Positions 16,794 to 25,974 are shown, counted from the first letter of the stretch. The stretch: 44,600 nt of DNA from Deltaproteobacteria bacterium YD0425bin51 (GCA_002753225.1 PDZS01000037.1:1-44600); one strand, 5' to 3'. Program-made: numbers and translations. Notes: generated by a model not told the origin, from the letters alone.

Positions 16794-17513
16794 TTGAGAA
16801 GAGATCATCGTCCATACTTCTTAAAAAAGGCTGATCAAAAATTTCAAAAGCTTTATGTAAAATATTATTTGCGTCCTCATTTTGAATTTTTAGGAAAAGG
16901 TGCAAATGTAATGAAACCTTGGAATGTAGAGGTTTTTGGTTCACCTATTGAAATTGGGGATTTTGCAACAATAATTGCTACATCTGACAACAAAGTAAGA
17001 TTTGCTGTTTGGTCAAATTTTGAAGGCGGAGGAAAGATCAAGATTGGTAAATATTCTCTGATATGTCCTGGCGCTAGAATTACTGCAAGACTAGAAATAA
17101 CCATAGGCGATAATTGTATGATTGCAAGTCACGCTTATATTACTGATTCAGATTGGCATGGTATTTATAATCGAATTGATCTTGGAAAATCTTTGCCAGT
17201 AAGAATCAAAAATAATGTATGGATTGGAGACAGTGCTATTATCTGCAAAGGAGTTACAATTGGAGATAACAGCATTATTGGAGCTGCAGCAGTTGTTGTT
17301 GATGATGTTGAAGAAAACACTGTTGTTGCTGGAAACCCTGCAAAAGTGATTAAACGTTTAGACTCAAATGAAAAATTCATTACTAGAGAAAATTGGTTTT
17401 CAGAACCTTCAAAGCTTTCAAGGGAATTTGATGAAATAGATAGAATGCTTCTTGAAAAAAACACCATAGTTACATGGCTTAGATCAATTTTTTTTCCAAC
17501 AAAAGGGGATTAA
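16794..17513 (+). CDS. Hexapeptide-repeat acyltransferase, 239 aa
   Basis: Left-handed beta-helix acyltransferase of the LbetaH/WbbJ type, likely O-acetylating a sugar of a surface polysaccharide. Hexapeptide repeats run through IGKYSLICPGARITARLEITIG and VWIGDSAIICKGVTIGDNSI (about residues 80-170), and SHAYITDSDWHG carries the probable catalytic His. GNPAKVIKRL is the typical C-terminal signature. Start is TTG at 16794 with AGGAG about ten nt upstream. It sits between the kinase and a TolC gene on the same strand. Confidence 0.85.
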   Translation: MRRDHRPYFLKKADQKFQKLYVKYYLRPHFEFLGKGANVMKPWNVEVFGSPIEIGDFATIIATSDNKVRFAVWSNFEGGGKIKIGKYSLICPGARITARLEITIGDNCMIASHAYITDSDWHGIYNRIDLGKSLPVRIKNNVWIGDSAIICKGVTIGDNSIIGAAAVVVDDVEENTVVAGNPAKVIKRLDSNEKFITRENWFSEPSKLSREFDEIDRMLLEKNTIVTWLRSIFFPTKGD

Positions 17514-17523
17514 TCTATTTAAT

Positions 17524-18846
17524 ATGTTTAAAAAATTTATTTACTTATTTTTTTTCTTATTATTATTGACAGAAAACATCTATTCTGAAGATGAACCAAT
17601 ATACAAATTAAAAGATATATATAAAATAGCTTTATCTAAATCTGAAATAATTAAAATATCCCAAGAAGATTTATACCTTGCTAAAAATGACAAAGAAAAA
17701 GCGAAATCAGTTTTGATACCTAGATTCTCATCATTTGCAAATTACACAAAATATAGTGAAAAAAAGAGCGTTATAACATCTATTTCAGGAACTCCAATAT
17801 CACTTGAGACCATTACTCAACCTTCATGGGCATATTCATGGGGATTTAGAATTGAGCAATCATTTACTTTAAATGCTAAAGAATTGACTGCTCTCAATAT
17901 GGCTTCTGATAACATAAAAAAAAGCGAGTATGATTTAGATACAGTAAAAGAAGAGTATATTTTCTCAATAGCTTCATCTGCATATGATGTACTCAAAGCT
18001 TCAAAAGCTCTTGAAATAGCTGAAGCTAATGTTTCCAGAATCCAAAAGCATAAAAATGCTGTATCAATAAGAATGAAGCTTGAAGAAGCTCCAAAGACTG
18101 CAATGTACCGAGCAGATGCTGAACTATCAAAGGCAAATTCAGAACTTATTCAAGCAAAAAATGGAAAAAAGCTAGCTATGGCAGTTCTTGAACAAATGCT
18201 TGGGCTACCCGAACGTTATAAAATTGATGATTCTGATTTTGATGATAAATCTTTTAAAATAGATGTGCTTGATACTTTAAAAAAGGAAGCAATACAAAAC
18301 AGATATGAATTTAAATCATTAAATATGCAAAAGGAAATTTTAAATAAACAGATTAAATTCAACAAAGGAGCATATTGGCCTACTGTATCTTTAGAAGGCT
18401 TATATCTTAATAATGATAATGATGCTTCTACAAACAGTAATGATAGCTTGTCACTTGGTTTAAAGTTAACTTTTCTTATGTTTGAAGGAGGACTTAGGAG
18501 AGCTCAAATTAATGAAGTATTATCTAGACAAAAACAATTAGAGCTATACTATGAAAAAATATTAAAACAAATATCTTTGGAAGTAGAAAAAGCATATCTT
18601 GAGATATTAACACAGCAGAGTATTTTAGATTCTTTAAAAGAACAGCAAAAATTTTCAAACGCCAATTATGACGCTGTAACTAAACAATTTAAGGAAGGTT
18701 TATCTGATAGTATTGATGTTATTGATGCAAACACTTTACTTGTCACTTCAGAGAAACAGCTTTCAGATGCATCATCTGGATACAAATTTGCTATATTAAA
18801 ACTAAAGCGAGCTATCGGAATATTTTTATCTTCTATACAAAATTAA
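17524..18846 (+). CDS. TolC-family outer membrane efflux protein
   Basis: Outer-membrane channel of a tripartite efflux or type I secretion system. A signal peptide (FKKFIYLFFFLLLLTENIYS) precedes a mature protein with the duplicated helical layout of the OEP family: LYLAKNDKEKAKSVLIPRFS and LNKQIKFNKGAYWPTVSLEG are the two equivalent helix-strand junctions, and EGLSDSIDVIDANTLLV is the usual C-terminal helix motif. Length 440 aa is normal. No membrane-fusion protein or inner-membrane pump is adjacent in this window. The last four nt overlap the convergent permease gene. Confidence 0.9.
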   Translation: MFKKFIYLFFFLLLLTENIYSEDEPIYKLKDIYKIALSKSEIIKISQEDLYLAKNDKEKAKSVLIPRFSSFANYTKYSEKKSVITSISGTPISLETITQPSWAYSWGFRIEQSFTLNAKELTALNMASDNIKKSEYDLDTVKEEYIFSIASSAYDVLKASKALEIAEANVSRIQKHKNAVSIRMKLEEAPKTAMYRADAELSKANSELIQAKNGKKLAMAVLEQMLGLPERYKIDDSDFDDKSFKIDVLDTLKKEAIQNRYEFKSLNMQKEILNKQIKFNKGAYWPTVSLEGLYLNNDNDASTNSNDSLSLGLKLTFLMFEGGLRRAQINEVLSRQKQLELYYEKILKQISLEVEKAYLEILTQQSILDSLKEQQKFSNANYDAVTKQFKEGLSDSIDVIDANTLLVTSEKQLSDASSGYKFAILKLKRAIGIFLSSIQN

Positions 18847-19853
18847 AAAGCCTGCCTTCTAAAAATATAGCAAAAAACAGGACCTCCTATTAAAGCTGTC
18901 AGTACTCCTATTGGAATCTCATGTGGCAGGAATGCTCTAATTATGGTATCTGCAGTTAATAAAAGAATAGCTCCAAAAAGCATAGAAAAAGGAATCAGTT
19001 TTCGATTATCAGGACCAATTAAGGCTCTTGTCATATGAGGAACAAGCAATCCAACAAAGCCAATAATCCCTGAAACTGAAACGCATACTGCTGATATCAA
19101 AGATGATGTAATTAAAAGGATCAATACAATTTTATTTGTATCAACCCCAAGTGATGATGCTACCTTATCACCTAAAGACAGTAAATTTAACTCTCTTGAA
19201 AAAAATAGTGAAATCATAAATCCAATAGCCACAAAAAAGCTAGTAACAGCAACATCTCGCCATGTTTTTGACTCAAAACTTCCCATAAGCCAGAAAATAA
19301 TAACTCCTACCTTTTCATCAGCTAAATATTTTATAAAACTAATACCTGCTGAAAGTATTGAGGTGACTATTATTCCAGCTAATATAAGACTATTTGAAGA
19401 TAATCCTCCTGCATTTGATGAAAGATATATTACAAAAAAAAGTGTGATCAAGCTAAATATAAAAGCTGATAACTCTACTGAATTTATCCCTAAAAAACTT
19501 ATATTAAAAAGTAAAGCAATTGATGCCCCAAAAGCTGCTCCGCTTGATACTCCTAGAGTATATGGGTCAGATAGAGGATTTAGAAGTATTCCTTGAAAAA
19601 CAGATCCTGCAACAGCAAGACCTCCGCCTACAATTGAAGCAGTAAGTATTCTAGGCAGTCTTACATCAATTATTACAACAGAGTAAATTTTTTTAATATT
19701 GGAAATAAAGTCCTCTCTTCCCATAATTTTTGAGCATATAACTTTAAAAACAATAGAAGGAGGAATTTCCATATAACCCATACCAGCAGAAATAATTATA
19801 AGTGCAAAAAGAAAACAAATAATTAATATTATTTTAAAGCTTTTTAAAAACAT
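18843..19853 (-). CDS. FecCD/BtuC-type ABC transporter permease
   Basis: Inner-membrane permease for iron-siderophore, haem or cobalamin uptake. It has about ten hydrophobic segments, with GSVFQGILLNPLSDPYTLGVSSGAAFGA and GIIGFVGLLVPHMTRALIGPDNRK as family signatures. Length 336 aa is typical. Its start overlaps the cbiK end by 20 nt, so the two are co-transcribed. The ATPase and periplasmic binding protein that normally accompany such a permease are not next to it: a convergent TolC gene follows immediately. Substrate inferred from cbiK context as tetrapyrrole, cobalt or iron. Confidence 0.93.
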   Translation of the reverse strand: MFLKSFKIILIICFLFALIIISAGMGYMEIPPSIVFKVICSKIMGREDFISNIKKIYSVVIIDVRLPRILTASIVGGGLAVAGSVFQGILLNPLSDPYTLGVSSGAAFGASIALLFNISFLGINSVELSAFIFSLITLFFVIYLSSNAGGLSSNSLILAGIIVTSILSAGISFIKYLADEKVGVIIFWLMGSFESKTWRDVAVTSFFVAIGFMISLFFSRELNLLSLGDKVASSLGVDTNKIVLILLITSSLISAVCVSVSGIIGFVGLLVPHMTRALIGPDNRKLIPFSMLFGAILLLTADTIIRAFLPHEIPIGVLTALIGGPVFCYIFRRQAF

Positions 19854-20700
19854 CTTTCAGGTGATTTATCCATATTTTAAGTAATTCCTCATATTCGGCA
19901 GTTCCTTTTAATATAGGAACACATGATATATTGGATTTACCTAAAATCATTTTCCAAGATTCATTATTATCACCTGCCATATCATTTAAGGCATGATCTC
20001 CAGCTACTGCCATAAAAGGCATAAGATATGATTTTGTTATTTTCTTTTCAATAAGAATATCTTTAACATCATAAATTGTAGGTGTTCCTTCAACAGTTGC
20101 AACATATATATTTGAATCTTCTTTTTGAAGATGATACATAAGAGCTGCATAGGCTGTATTTGAAGGATGAGGTGTTCCATGTCCCATCAAAATAACAGCA
20201 TCATCCTTTTTTCTATCTTTAGGAATAATTTTTAAAATAGCTTCAGAAACATTGGTCATATCTTCATCATTATAAAGTAAAGGAGGACCAAGTAAAATTT
20301 TATTAAAACTGCCTGGCATACTTTTAAATGCATTGATAGTTTGAACCAAATCATGAAATTCTTCTCCACAAATTGTATGAAGAGACTGTATAACAATATG
20401 GGTAAACTTATCATCCATCATTTTTGCTAAAGCTAATTCAACTGAATCAAGTTTCTTACCTTCCTTAGCCAATTTTTCACGTATAATAGATGATGTATAT
20501 GCCCATCTAACTTCTATAGAAGGAAAAGTATCTTTAACCTTTTTATCAATCTGTAAAAATGTCTCTTGAGCTTTTGGAATGCTAGAACCAAATGCAACCA
20601 GTAAAATACCTTTTTTAGTTGGAATATTATGCTCTTTTGCATCAACATTACTTATAATTGTAAGTAATAATATAATTGCTAAAATAATATTATTTTTCAT
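19834..20700 (-). CDS. cbiK: Periplasmic sirohydrochlorin cobaltochelatase CbiK
   Basis: Class II chelatase inserting Co2+ or Fe2+ into sirohydrochlorin. The N-terminus has a signal peptide (KNNIILAIILLLTIISNVDA), so it resembles the exported CbiKP form of Desulfovibrio. Metal-binding histidines are visible in SLHTICGEEFHD, GHGTPHPS and AGDHALNDMAG. KGILLVAFGSS is the usual start of the fold. In Desulfovibrio the exported form is associated with iron/haem ABC transport genes, matching the FecCD permease encoded immediately downstream. Whether it serves cobalamin synthesis or metal/haem handling in the periplasm is open. Confidence 0.92.
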   Translation of the reverse strand: MKNNIILAIILLLTIISNVDAKEHNIPTKKGILLVAFGSSIPKAQETFLQIDKKVKDTFPSIEVRWAYTSSIIREKLAKEGKKLDSVELALAKMMDDKFTHIVIQSLHTICGEEFHDLVQTINAFKSMPGSFNKILLGPPLLYNDEDMTNVSEAILKIIPKDRKKDDAVILMGHGTPHPSNTAYAALMYHLQKEDSNIYVATVEGTPTIYDVKDILIEKKITKSYLMPFMAVAGDHALNDMAGDNNESWKMILGKSNISCVPILKGTAEYEELLKIWINHLKDVFKKL

Positions 20701-20776
20701 AAATCTCCTCTTTATTGTATCATAAAAATATTGACTTTATGGCTATAATCAGCTATTGGGAAGATTATAAGTAACC

Positions 20777-20849
20777 GCCGGCGTAGCTCAATTGGCAGAG
20801 CAGCTGATTCGTAATCAGCAGGCTACCAGTTCAATTCTGGTCGTCGGCT
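20777..20849 (+). tRNA. tRNA-Thr (anticodon CGT)
   Basis: A 73-nt cloverleaf: acceptor GCCGGCG/CGTCGGC with one G.U, D stem GCTC/GAGC, anticodon stem GCTGA/TCAGC around TTCGTAA, T arm ACCAG/CTGGT, discriminator T, no encoded CCA. TATAAT at 20744-20749 may be its -10, though no well-spaced -35 is obvious; TTGACT at 20731 is too close. Confidence 0.93.
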
Positions 20850-20996
20850 TATAAATAGCATTATTTTAATTAGCCTCATTTGACTTTTCAAAATTATTGA
20901 TAGACGTATTTAAATCTATCTTTTTTGTGTTTATCAATATATCTCTATAAAAAATGATTTTTAATGAAGAAGGTAGCAAAATTTAAAACATATATA

Positions 20997-21034
20997 TAAT
21001 AAAGGGTTATAACATTTGTTATAACCCTTTATTA
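20997..21034. terminator. Bidirectional terminator between tRNA-Thr and tRNA-Leu
   Basis: A perfect 17-bp stem, arms TAATAAAGGGTTATAAC and its complement, with the 4-nt loop ATTT. It lies between two convergent tRNA genes and is A/T-flanked on both sides, so it can end transcription from either. Confidence 0.75.
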
Positions 21035-21042
21035 TATTGGCA

Positions 21043-21126
21043 TGCCGAAGGCGAGATTTGAACTCGCACGGAGGCACCCCCACTAGACCCTGAACCTAGC
21101 GCGTCTACCAATTCCGCCACTTCGGC
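21043..21126 (-). tRNA. tRNA-Leu (anticodon CAG)
   Basis: Reading the minus strand: acceptor GCCGAAG/CTTCGGC, an A-starting discriminator, the class II long variable arm (GTGGGGGTGCCTCC region), anticodon stem CTAGG/TCTAG around TTCAGGG, and T arm GCGAG/CTCGC. 84 nt without encoded CCA. The long variable arm and CAG identify leucine. Confidence 0.95.
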
Positions 21127-21183
21127 ATATGTTACTTTGTATTGAAAAAAAATCAAATTTATATTAAATATATATTCTTGTAC

Positions 21184-21211
21184 ATTTTATTTACTTTTAA
21201 ATTCTTGTCAA
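21184..21211 (-). promoter_or_regulatory. Possible sigma70 promoter of tRNA-Leu
   Basis: On the minus strand TTGACA (21206-21211) and TAAAAT (21184-21189) are separated by 16 nt. This would give a leader of about 50 nt before the tRNA, longer than usual, so the call is tentative. Confidence 0.35.
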
Positions 21212-21252
21212 GCCATTTTAAAATTAGGAAAATAATATTTGGAAAATTTAGA

Positions 21253-22188
21253 ATGAAACTTATTAGAGATTTAGAGAGTATTATAGAGCCATTTAAAAAC
21301 GCTGTCATTACAATCGGTAATTTTGATGGTGTTCATATTGGTCATCAAGCTCTTTTCAAAAAAGTTACTGAAAAGGCAAAAGATATTAAAGGCACTTCCA
21401 TTGCAATGACCTTTGATCCTCACCCTTTAAGGATAATAAAAAAGAATGGATTTCCTCCTCTTATAACAAGATATGACCAAAAAATAGAATTGATTGAAAA
21501 ATGTGGCATTGATGTAGTAATATGTATTTCATTTTCAAAAGAATTTGCATCTATTACAGCAAAAGAATTTATCCAAGATATTTTAATAAATCGTATTGGT
21601 ACAAAGGCTATTGTTGTAGGGCATGATTATGCTTTTGGAAAAAATAGAGAAGGTAATCTTGAATTTTTAAAAACTCACACTAAAAATTTAGGATATGATG
21701 TTATTGTAGTAGATTGGATTGAGATATCAAATGGTTGGTCTGGAAGAATTAGCAGTACTAAAGTTCGAGAACTTGTTATTGAAGGAAGAGTTAATGATGC
21801 AAAAAAGCTTTTAGGAAGATTTTATCAGCTAAAAGGTAAAGTTGTTGTTGGTAGAAATCGAGGTGGCAAATTGCTTGGTTTTCCAACAGCAAATATTAAT
21901 CTTTGTGATGAACTATGTCCTAAATCAGGAGTTTATGCTGTTATTGTTGAATATGAAAGAAAAAAGTATAAAGGTGTTGCAAATATTGGATATAGCCCTA
22001 CCTTTGGCGATCAAAAATTTACAGTTGAAGTTCATATCCTTGAATTTAACAAAGATATTTACAATGAAGAAATATCTGTTGAATTTATCTACCGCCTGAG
22101 GGATGAAAAGAAGTTTTCAGGAATATCTGAACTTCACAAACAAATAAGCAAAGATATTGAAAAAGCACAAGAGATTTTAGAAATATGA
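21253..22188 (+). CDS. ribF: Bifunctional riboflavin kinase / FAD synthetase
   Basis: Makes FMN and FAD. The N-terminal adenylyltransferase domain shows TIGNFDGVHIGHQ, TFDPHP and the RISSTKVRE-like segment (GRISSTKVREL). The C-terminal flavokinase domain shows GKLLGFPTANI and GVANIGYSPTFG. The open frame reaches back to a TTG at 21142, but the extra 37 residues are hydrophobic and basic without homology. MKLIRDLESI at 21253 is the normal family start and gives 311 aa. The stop overlaps the next gene in an ATGA. Confidence 0.95.
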   Translation: MKLIRDLESIIEPFKNAVITIGNFDGVHIGHQALFKKVTEKAKDIKGTSIAMTFDPHPLRIIKKNGFPPLITRYDQKIELIEKCGIDVVICISFSKEFASITAKEFIQDILINRIGTKAIVVGHDYAFGKNREGNLEFLKTHTKNLGYDVIVVDWIEISNGWSGRISSTKVRELVIEGRVNDAKKLLGRFYQLKGKVVVGRNRGGKLLGFPTANINLCDELCPKSGVYAVIVEYERKKYKGVANIGYSPTFGDQKFTVEVHILEFNKDIYNEEISVEFIYRLRDEKKFSGISELHKQISKDIEKAQEILEI

Positions 22189-23201
22189 AAATAGCCATAT
22201 CTTTAATAGTTGGAATCATTCTTTCTGGTGGGGGGTTTTTTTTGGCTTTTAAAAATGTACCTTTCTCTGATTTAAAAGCATATTTAAATTCTGTTAATTA
22301 TTTTTGGATCATACCATCTAGTATTTTAGTTGTTTTAACTTATATTTTAAGAGTAATAAGATGGAGAATTATTTTAAGTGGTTATAAATCCATAGATTTT
22401 TGGTCTGCATTCCATCCATTAATGATTGGTTTTATGTTAAATTATGTTCTTCCAGCAAGAATAGGCGAAATAGCAAGACCAATTATTCTGCAAAAAGAAG
22501 AACAAGTTCCATTTTCGACAGGAATTGCTACTGTAACGATAGAGCGTCTTTTTGATTCTATTCTTCTAATAACCCTTTTGCCTATTATTCTTTCAAATGT
22601 CTATATTGACCCTAAATTAGACATTGCATTCGGAAATCTTCACTTAAACAAACAAACGCTTCAGACAATAAGCAGTGCTGTTGCAAAAATTTGCGCTGTT
22701 ATAATTTCTATTATTGCTTTAATATGTATAAACAAAACCAGAAAAATTATTATAGACCTCACAGCCAAACTTCCAACAAAAATATCTGTCCCTGTGATTT
22801 CAGTTATAGAAAATTTTGCATCTGGACTTTCCCTTTTTAACGACCTCAAAAATTTATATCTTTCTATGGCTCTTTCAATAGGAATTTGGCTGATTGGTTT
22901 TCTTTCTTATTATGTAATGATATTTGGATGTCCCGGAGTAAAAGTTTCTTTTATTGAAATCTCTGCTACTGTAATTATAATATGCTATTTTATTGCATTG
23001 CCATCTGCTCCAGGATATTGGGGACTTTGGGAAGCTGGAGGAGTATTTGGGCTGGCTCTTTTTGGCGTTTCTCAAAAAGATGCAGCAGGATTCACGCTTA
23101 TTAATCATTTTATTCAAATAGTTCCAATAATTATAATAGGTTTTGTTTCAGCAATTATAACAGGCGCTAAAATTTGGCAATTGTCTTATGAAAAACAATA
23201 G
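22185..23201 (+). CDS. Flippase-like / LPG synthase-type membrane protein
   Basis: Integral membrane protein of the UPF0104 / lysylphosphatidylglycerol synthase transmembrane family (flippase-like domain). It has about eight hydrophobic helices. The conserved segment ILRVIRWRIILSG and FMLNYVLPARIGEIARP (residues about 48-105) is the family signature, with PSAPGYWGLWEAG near residue 265. No catalytic synthetase domain is attached. Members move or modify glycolipids; the substrate here is unknown. It overlaps ribF by four nt, so is translationally coupled. Confidence 0.85.
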   Translation: MKIAISLIVGIILSGGGFFLAFKNVPFSDLKAYLNSVNYFWIIPSSILVVLTYILRVIRWRIILSGYKSIDFWSAFHPLMIGFMLNYVLPARIGEIARPIILQKEEQVPFSTGIATVTIERLFDSILLITLLPIILSNVYIDPKLDIAFGNLHLNKQTLQTISSAVAKICAVIISIIALICINKTRKIIIDLTAKLPTKISVPVISVIENFASGLSLFNDLKNLYLSMALSIGIWLIGFLSYYVMIFGCPGVKVSFIEISATVIIICYFIALPSAPGYWGLWEAGGVFGLALFGVSQKDAAGFTLINHFIQIVPIIIIGFVSAIITGAKIWQLSYEKQ

Positions 23202-23223
23202 AATTTAGGAGTGATAGAATTTT

Positions 23224-23736
23224 GTGGCTATACTTGAAATACTAACTTATCCGAATAAATTTCTCCGCCAGCCAACAAAAAAAGTTCAAAACATTGATGG
23301 CGATATTCAAAAAATAATTGATAACATGGCTGAAACTATGTTTGCAGTACCTGGTTTAGGACTTGCTGCTATACAGGTTGGCATAGATAAAAATATTATT
23401 GTTTATAGCGATTCCCAGGATGATGATAAAAAAGTATATAATGTTATCATAAATCCCCAGATTATTTCTTCATATGGGGAAATAATCCATGAAAATGAAG
23501 GTTGTTTAAGTGTTCCAGACTTAAGAGCAGATGTTAAACGCGCAAAACAAGTTTTTGTTGAAGGTTTTGATCGTGATGGCAAACCCATAAATATAGAGGC
23601 AGAAGGGTTATTATCCTTTATATTCCAGCATGAGATGGATCATTTAAATGGTATCTTGTTTATTGATAAAATAAGCCCTTTAAAAAGAGAATTGTATAAA
23701 AGGCGAATAAAAAAATTATTAAAAAATGAAAAATAA
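23224..23736 (+). CDS. def: Peptide deformylase
   Basis: Removes the formyl group from nascent proteins; metallohydrolase. All three motifs are present: PGLGLAAIQVG, EGCLSVP (Cys ligand) and QHEMDHLNG (two His ligands and catalytic Glu). Length 170 aa is standard. GTG start with AGGAG upstream at 23208-23212. It overlaps fmt by 11 nt, the usual def-fmt pair that removes and adds the formyl group respectively. Confidence 0.97.
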   Translation: MAILEILTYPNKFLRQPTKKVQNIDGDIQKIIDNMAETMFAVPGLGLAAIQVGIDKNIIVYSDSQDDDKKVYNVIINPQIISSYGEIIHENEGCLSVPDLRADVKRAKQVFVEGFDRDGKPINIEAEGLLSFIFQHEMDHLNGILFIDKISPLKRELYKRRIKKLLKNEK

Positions 23737-24661
23737 TTATAAAATCCTCTATATGGGAACCTCTTCCTTTGCTGTTCCTTCTTTAAAGGCTCTTAAAGAA
23801 AGTGGATATAATATACCTTTAGTTGTGACTCAACCAGATCGGCCCAAAGGAAGAGGTTGTCTCATAACAGCTCCACCTGTAAAAGAAGCTGCTCTTTCAT
23901 TAAATCTTGAAGTACTTCAAACAGAATCTGTAAAACAAAATTTATTTTTAGAAAAAATGGAATCCTTATCCCCAGATTTTTTAATTGTTGCTGCTTTTGG
24001 ACACATTTTACCAGCTTCTGTCCTTAAAGTTCCAAAGATTGCTTCATTAAATATTCACGGCTCTATTTTACCTAAATACAGAGGACCTGCTCCCATACAA
24101 TGGGCTATTATAAATGGAGAAAAAGAGACAGGTGTGACTATTATGATTATGAATGAAGGACTCGATACAGGAGATATTTTAATTTCTTCAAAAACTGAAA
24201 TTACTTCTTCTGATACTTCTTATACACTTTCTGACAAATTGTCTTATATGGGGGCTGATTTATTAATTTCCGTATTAGATAACTTTCCAAATTTAAAGCC
24301 AATTCCTCAAGATAATTCTAAATTTAGTTATGCTCCATTATTTAGGAAAAAAGATGGATGTATTAATTGGAGTAAATCAGCAGAAGAGATCGATGCTTTT
24401 ATAAGAGGAGTAACTCCATGGCCAGGGGCATATACCTTTCATAATAAAAAGCTTCTAAAAATTTTTAAAGCAACTCCTCTTGAGATAGAACATAATTTAA
24501 CTTATGGAACAATACTCAAATCTCAAAAAAGCGAACTTTGTATTGCCGCAGGAAAAGGTGCAATAAAGGTTTTAGAATTACAGGGATCATCTGGCAAACG
24601 TCTTAAAACTAATGAATTTTTATGCGGATGTAAAATGCCAGAAGGTTGTGTTTTAAGGTAG
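23726..24661 (+). CDS. fmt: Methionyl-tRNA formyltransferase
   Basis: Formylates initiator Met-tRNA. YMGTSSFAVPSLKAL starts the fold, NIHGSILPKYRGPAPIQWAI holds the catalytic Asn and His, and the C-terminal OB-like domain follows after about residue 205 (GCINWSKSAEEID, VTPWPGAY). Length 311 aa is normal. The stop TAG shares its G with the palindromic repeat starting at 24661. Functional partner of def directly upstream. Confidence 0.97.
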   Translation: MKNNYKILYMGTSSFAVPSLKALKESGYNIPLVVTQPDRPKGRGCLITAPPVKEAALSLNLEVLQTESVKQNLFLEKMESLSPDFLIVAAFGHILPASVLKVPKIASLNIHGSILPKYRGPAPIQWAIINGEKETGVTIMIMNEGLDTGDILISSKTEITSSDTSYTLSDKLSYMGADLLISVLDNFPNLKPIPQDNSKFSYAPLFRKKDGCINWSKSAEEIDAFIRGVTPWPGAYTFHNKKLLKIFKATPLEIEHNLTYGTILKSQKSELCIAAGKGAIKVLELQGSSGKRLKTNEFLCGCKMPEGCVLR

Positions 24662-24688
24662 TAGAGATGCACTGCCGTGCGTCTCTAC
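24661..24688. repeat. Palindromic repeat, copy 2 (fmt/scpB junction)
   Basis: 28 bp with arms GTAGAGATGCACTG and CCGTGCGTCTCTAC, two differences from the perfect copy at 7532-7559. It is the whole intergenic space between the convergent fmt and scpB. Its ends contribute to the TAG stop codons of both. The hairpin could also terminate both transcripts. Confidence 0.88.
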
Positions 24689-25218
24689 GGATTTTGTTCG
24701 CATATTTCCTGTATTTCTTTTGGAGTAGGAAGCTCTTTTAGGTCTTTTAGATTGAATACTTCTAAAAAATACTTTGTAGTACCATAGATTAAGGGTCGTC
24801 CAGGAATTTCTTTTCTTCCCATTATTTTAATCAGCTTACGATTGAGTAATATTCGAAGAATTCCACTACAGTCAACTCCTCTAATATGATCAAGCTCACT
24901 TCTTATAATTGGCTGTCTATAAGCAATAATTGCTAAAGTTTCTATGGCAGCTTTGCTTAAAGACAAAGGGGAAGGTTGAATAAACCTCTTTATCCATTCT
25001 TTATATTCAGGATTTGTCCTAAATTGGTAACCCCCTGAAACTTCACATAAATAGAATCCTCCTTTACGAATTTCATAATAAGAGATTAATTTACACATTG
25101 CCTCTTTTATACTTGATATTTCTTCTTCATGAACTGCTTTTTTTATCTGCTCAATTGTAAGGGGTGTGTTACTTACAAATAGAAGGCTTTCAATAATTTC
25201 AGGTAATTTGTCATTCAT
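24685..25218 (-). CDS. scpB: Segregation and condensation protein B
   Basis: Winged-helix partner of ScpA in the SMC condensin complex. Recognisable features are PEIIESLLFVSNTPLTIEQI at the start, LSLSKAAIETLAIIAYRQPI, and GRPLIYGTTKYFLEVFNLKDL at the end. Length 177 aa is in the usual range. The stop codon TAG comes from the palindromic repeat at 24661-24688. Its start overlaps the scpA stop by four nt. The smc gene is not in the window. Confidence 0.95.
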   Translation of the reverse strand: MNDKLPEIIESLLFVSNTPLTIEQIKKAVHEEEISSIKEAMCKLISYYEIRKGGFYLCEVSGGYQFRTNPEYKEWIKRFIQPSPLSLSKAAIETLAIIAYRQPIIRSELDHIRGVDCSGILRILLNRKLIKIMGRKEIPGRPLIYGTTKYFLEVFNLKDLKELPTPKEIQEICEQNP

Positions 25219-25922
25219 ATATACAAAAGTCTTATATCACCATCTTGAATATGTTGAATTATTTGAATTAAATTTAATTTAGCCATCTCTAAAATAGCAA
25301 GGAAAGTTAGAACAATATTTTTCCTGTCAAAAACTTCATTAAATAAATCATTGAACAAAACAACACCTTTATCTTCTAATATATTTGTTATTTCAGAGAT
25401 TTTATCTTTTATAGAAATAGTGTCAATTGTAAATTCAATGAAAGGTTCATTGGATAATTTGTCCAATACATTTTGAAAAGCATAAATAAGATCAAATAAT
25501 TCTACTTTATAATATTCCTCATTTAATTCTTCTTTCTTTTCTACTTCTCGTATAAATGTATCTTCTCCTAGAATACTTCTATTTAATAATTCCTTTGCTG
25601 CTTCTTTTAGTTTGAGATATTCCAAAAGGGGTCTAGTTATTTCTAACCGAGGGTCCTCTATGTCTTTGCTATCATCCTGAATTTGAGGAAGTAACATTTT
25701 AGACTTGATTTGAGTAAGTGTTGCTGCCATAACCAAAAACTCTCCGGCAAGATCAATATTCATTGATTTCATCCATTCTAAGTAGGATAAATATTGGTCT
25801 GTAATCAAGCCTATTGGTATATCATAAATATTCACTTCATTTTTTTTTATTAGATAAACAAGAAGATCCATAGGACCTTCAAAAATGTTGTCTATCTTTA
25901 CTTCATAGTTTTTTTTATCCAT
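25215..25922 (-). CDS. scpA: Segregation and condensation protein A
   Basis: Kleisin subunit bridging SMC heads. The N-terminal motif NIFEGPMDLLVYLIKKNEVNIYDIPI is diagnostic, followed by YLEWMKSMNIDLAGEFLVMAATL, and the C-terminal winged helix ends with VLTFLAILEMAKLNLI. Length 235 aa is normal. First gene of the scpA-scpB pair, divergent from the receiver-PilZ gene. Confidence 0.95.
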   Translation of the reverse strand: MDKKNYEVKIDNIFEGPMDLLVYLIKKNEVNIYDIPIGLITDQYLSYLEWMKSMNIDLAGEFLVMAATLTQIKSKMLLPQIQDDSKDIEDPRLEITRPLLEYLKLKEAAKELLNRSILGEDTFIREVEKKEELNEEYYKVELFDLIYAFQNVLDKLSNEPFIEFTIDTISIKDKISEITNILEDKGVVLFNDLFNEVFDRKNIVLTFLAILEMAKLNLIQIIQHIQDGDIRLLYI

Positions 25923-25974
25923 TTGTTAAAACGTTTATCAATGAACCATTTAAAATGCAAATGAATTTTACCCA

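Noticed and set aside
20731..20749. TTGACT and TATAAT as a promoter for tRNA-Thr
   Set aside because: The two elements are only 7 nt apart, too close for one sigma70 promoter.
21142..21252. Upstream TTG start extending RibF by 37 residues
   Set aside because: The extension is AT-rich, hydrophobic and unlike any RibF; the conserved start is at 21253.
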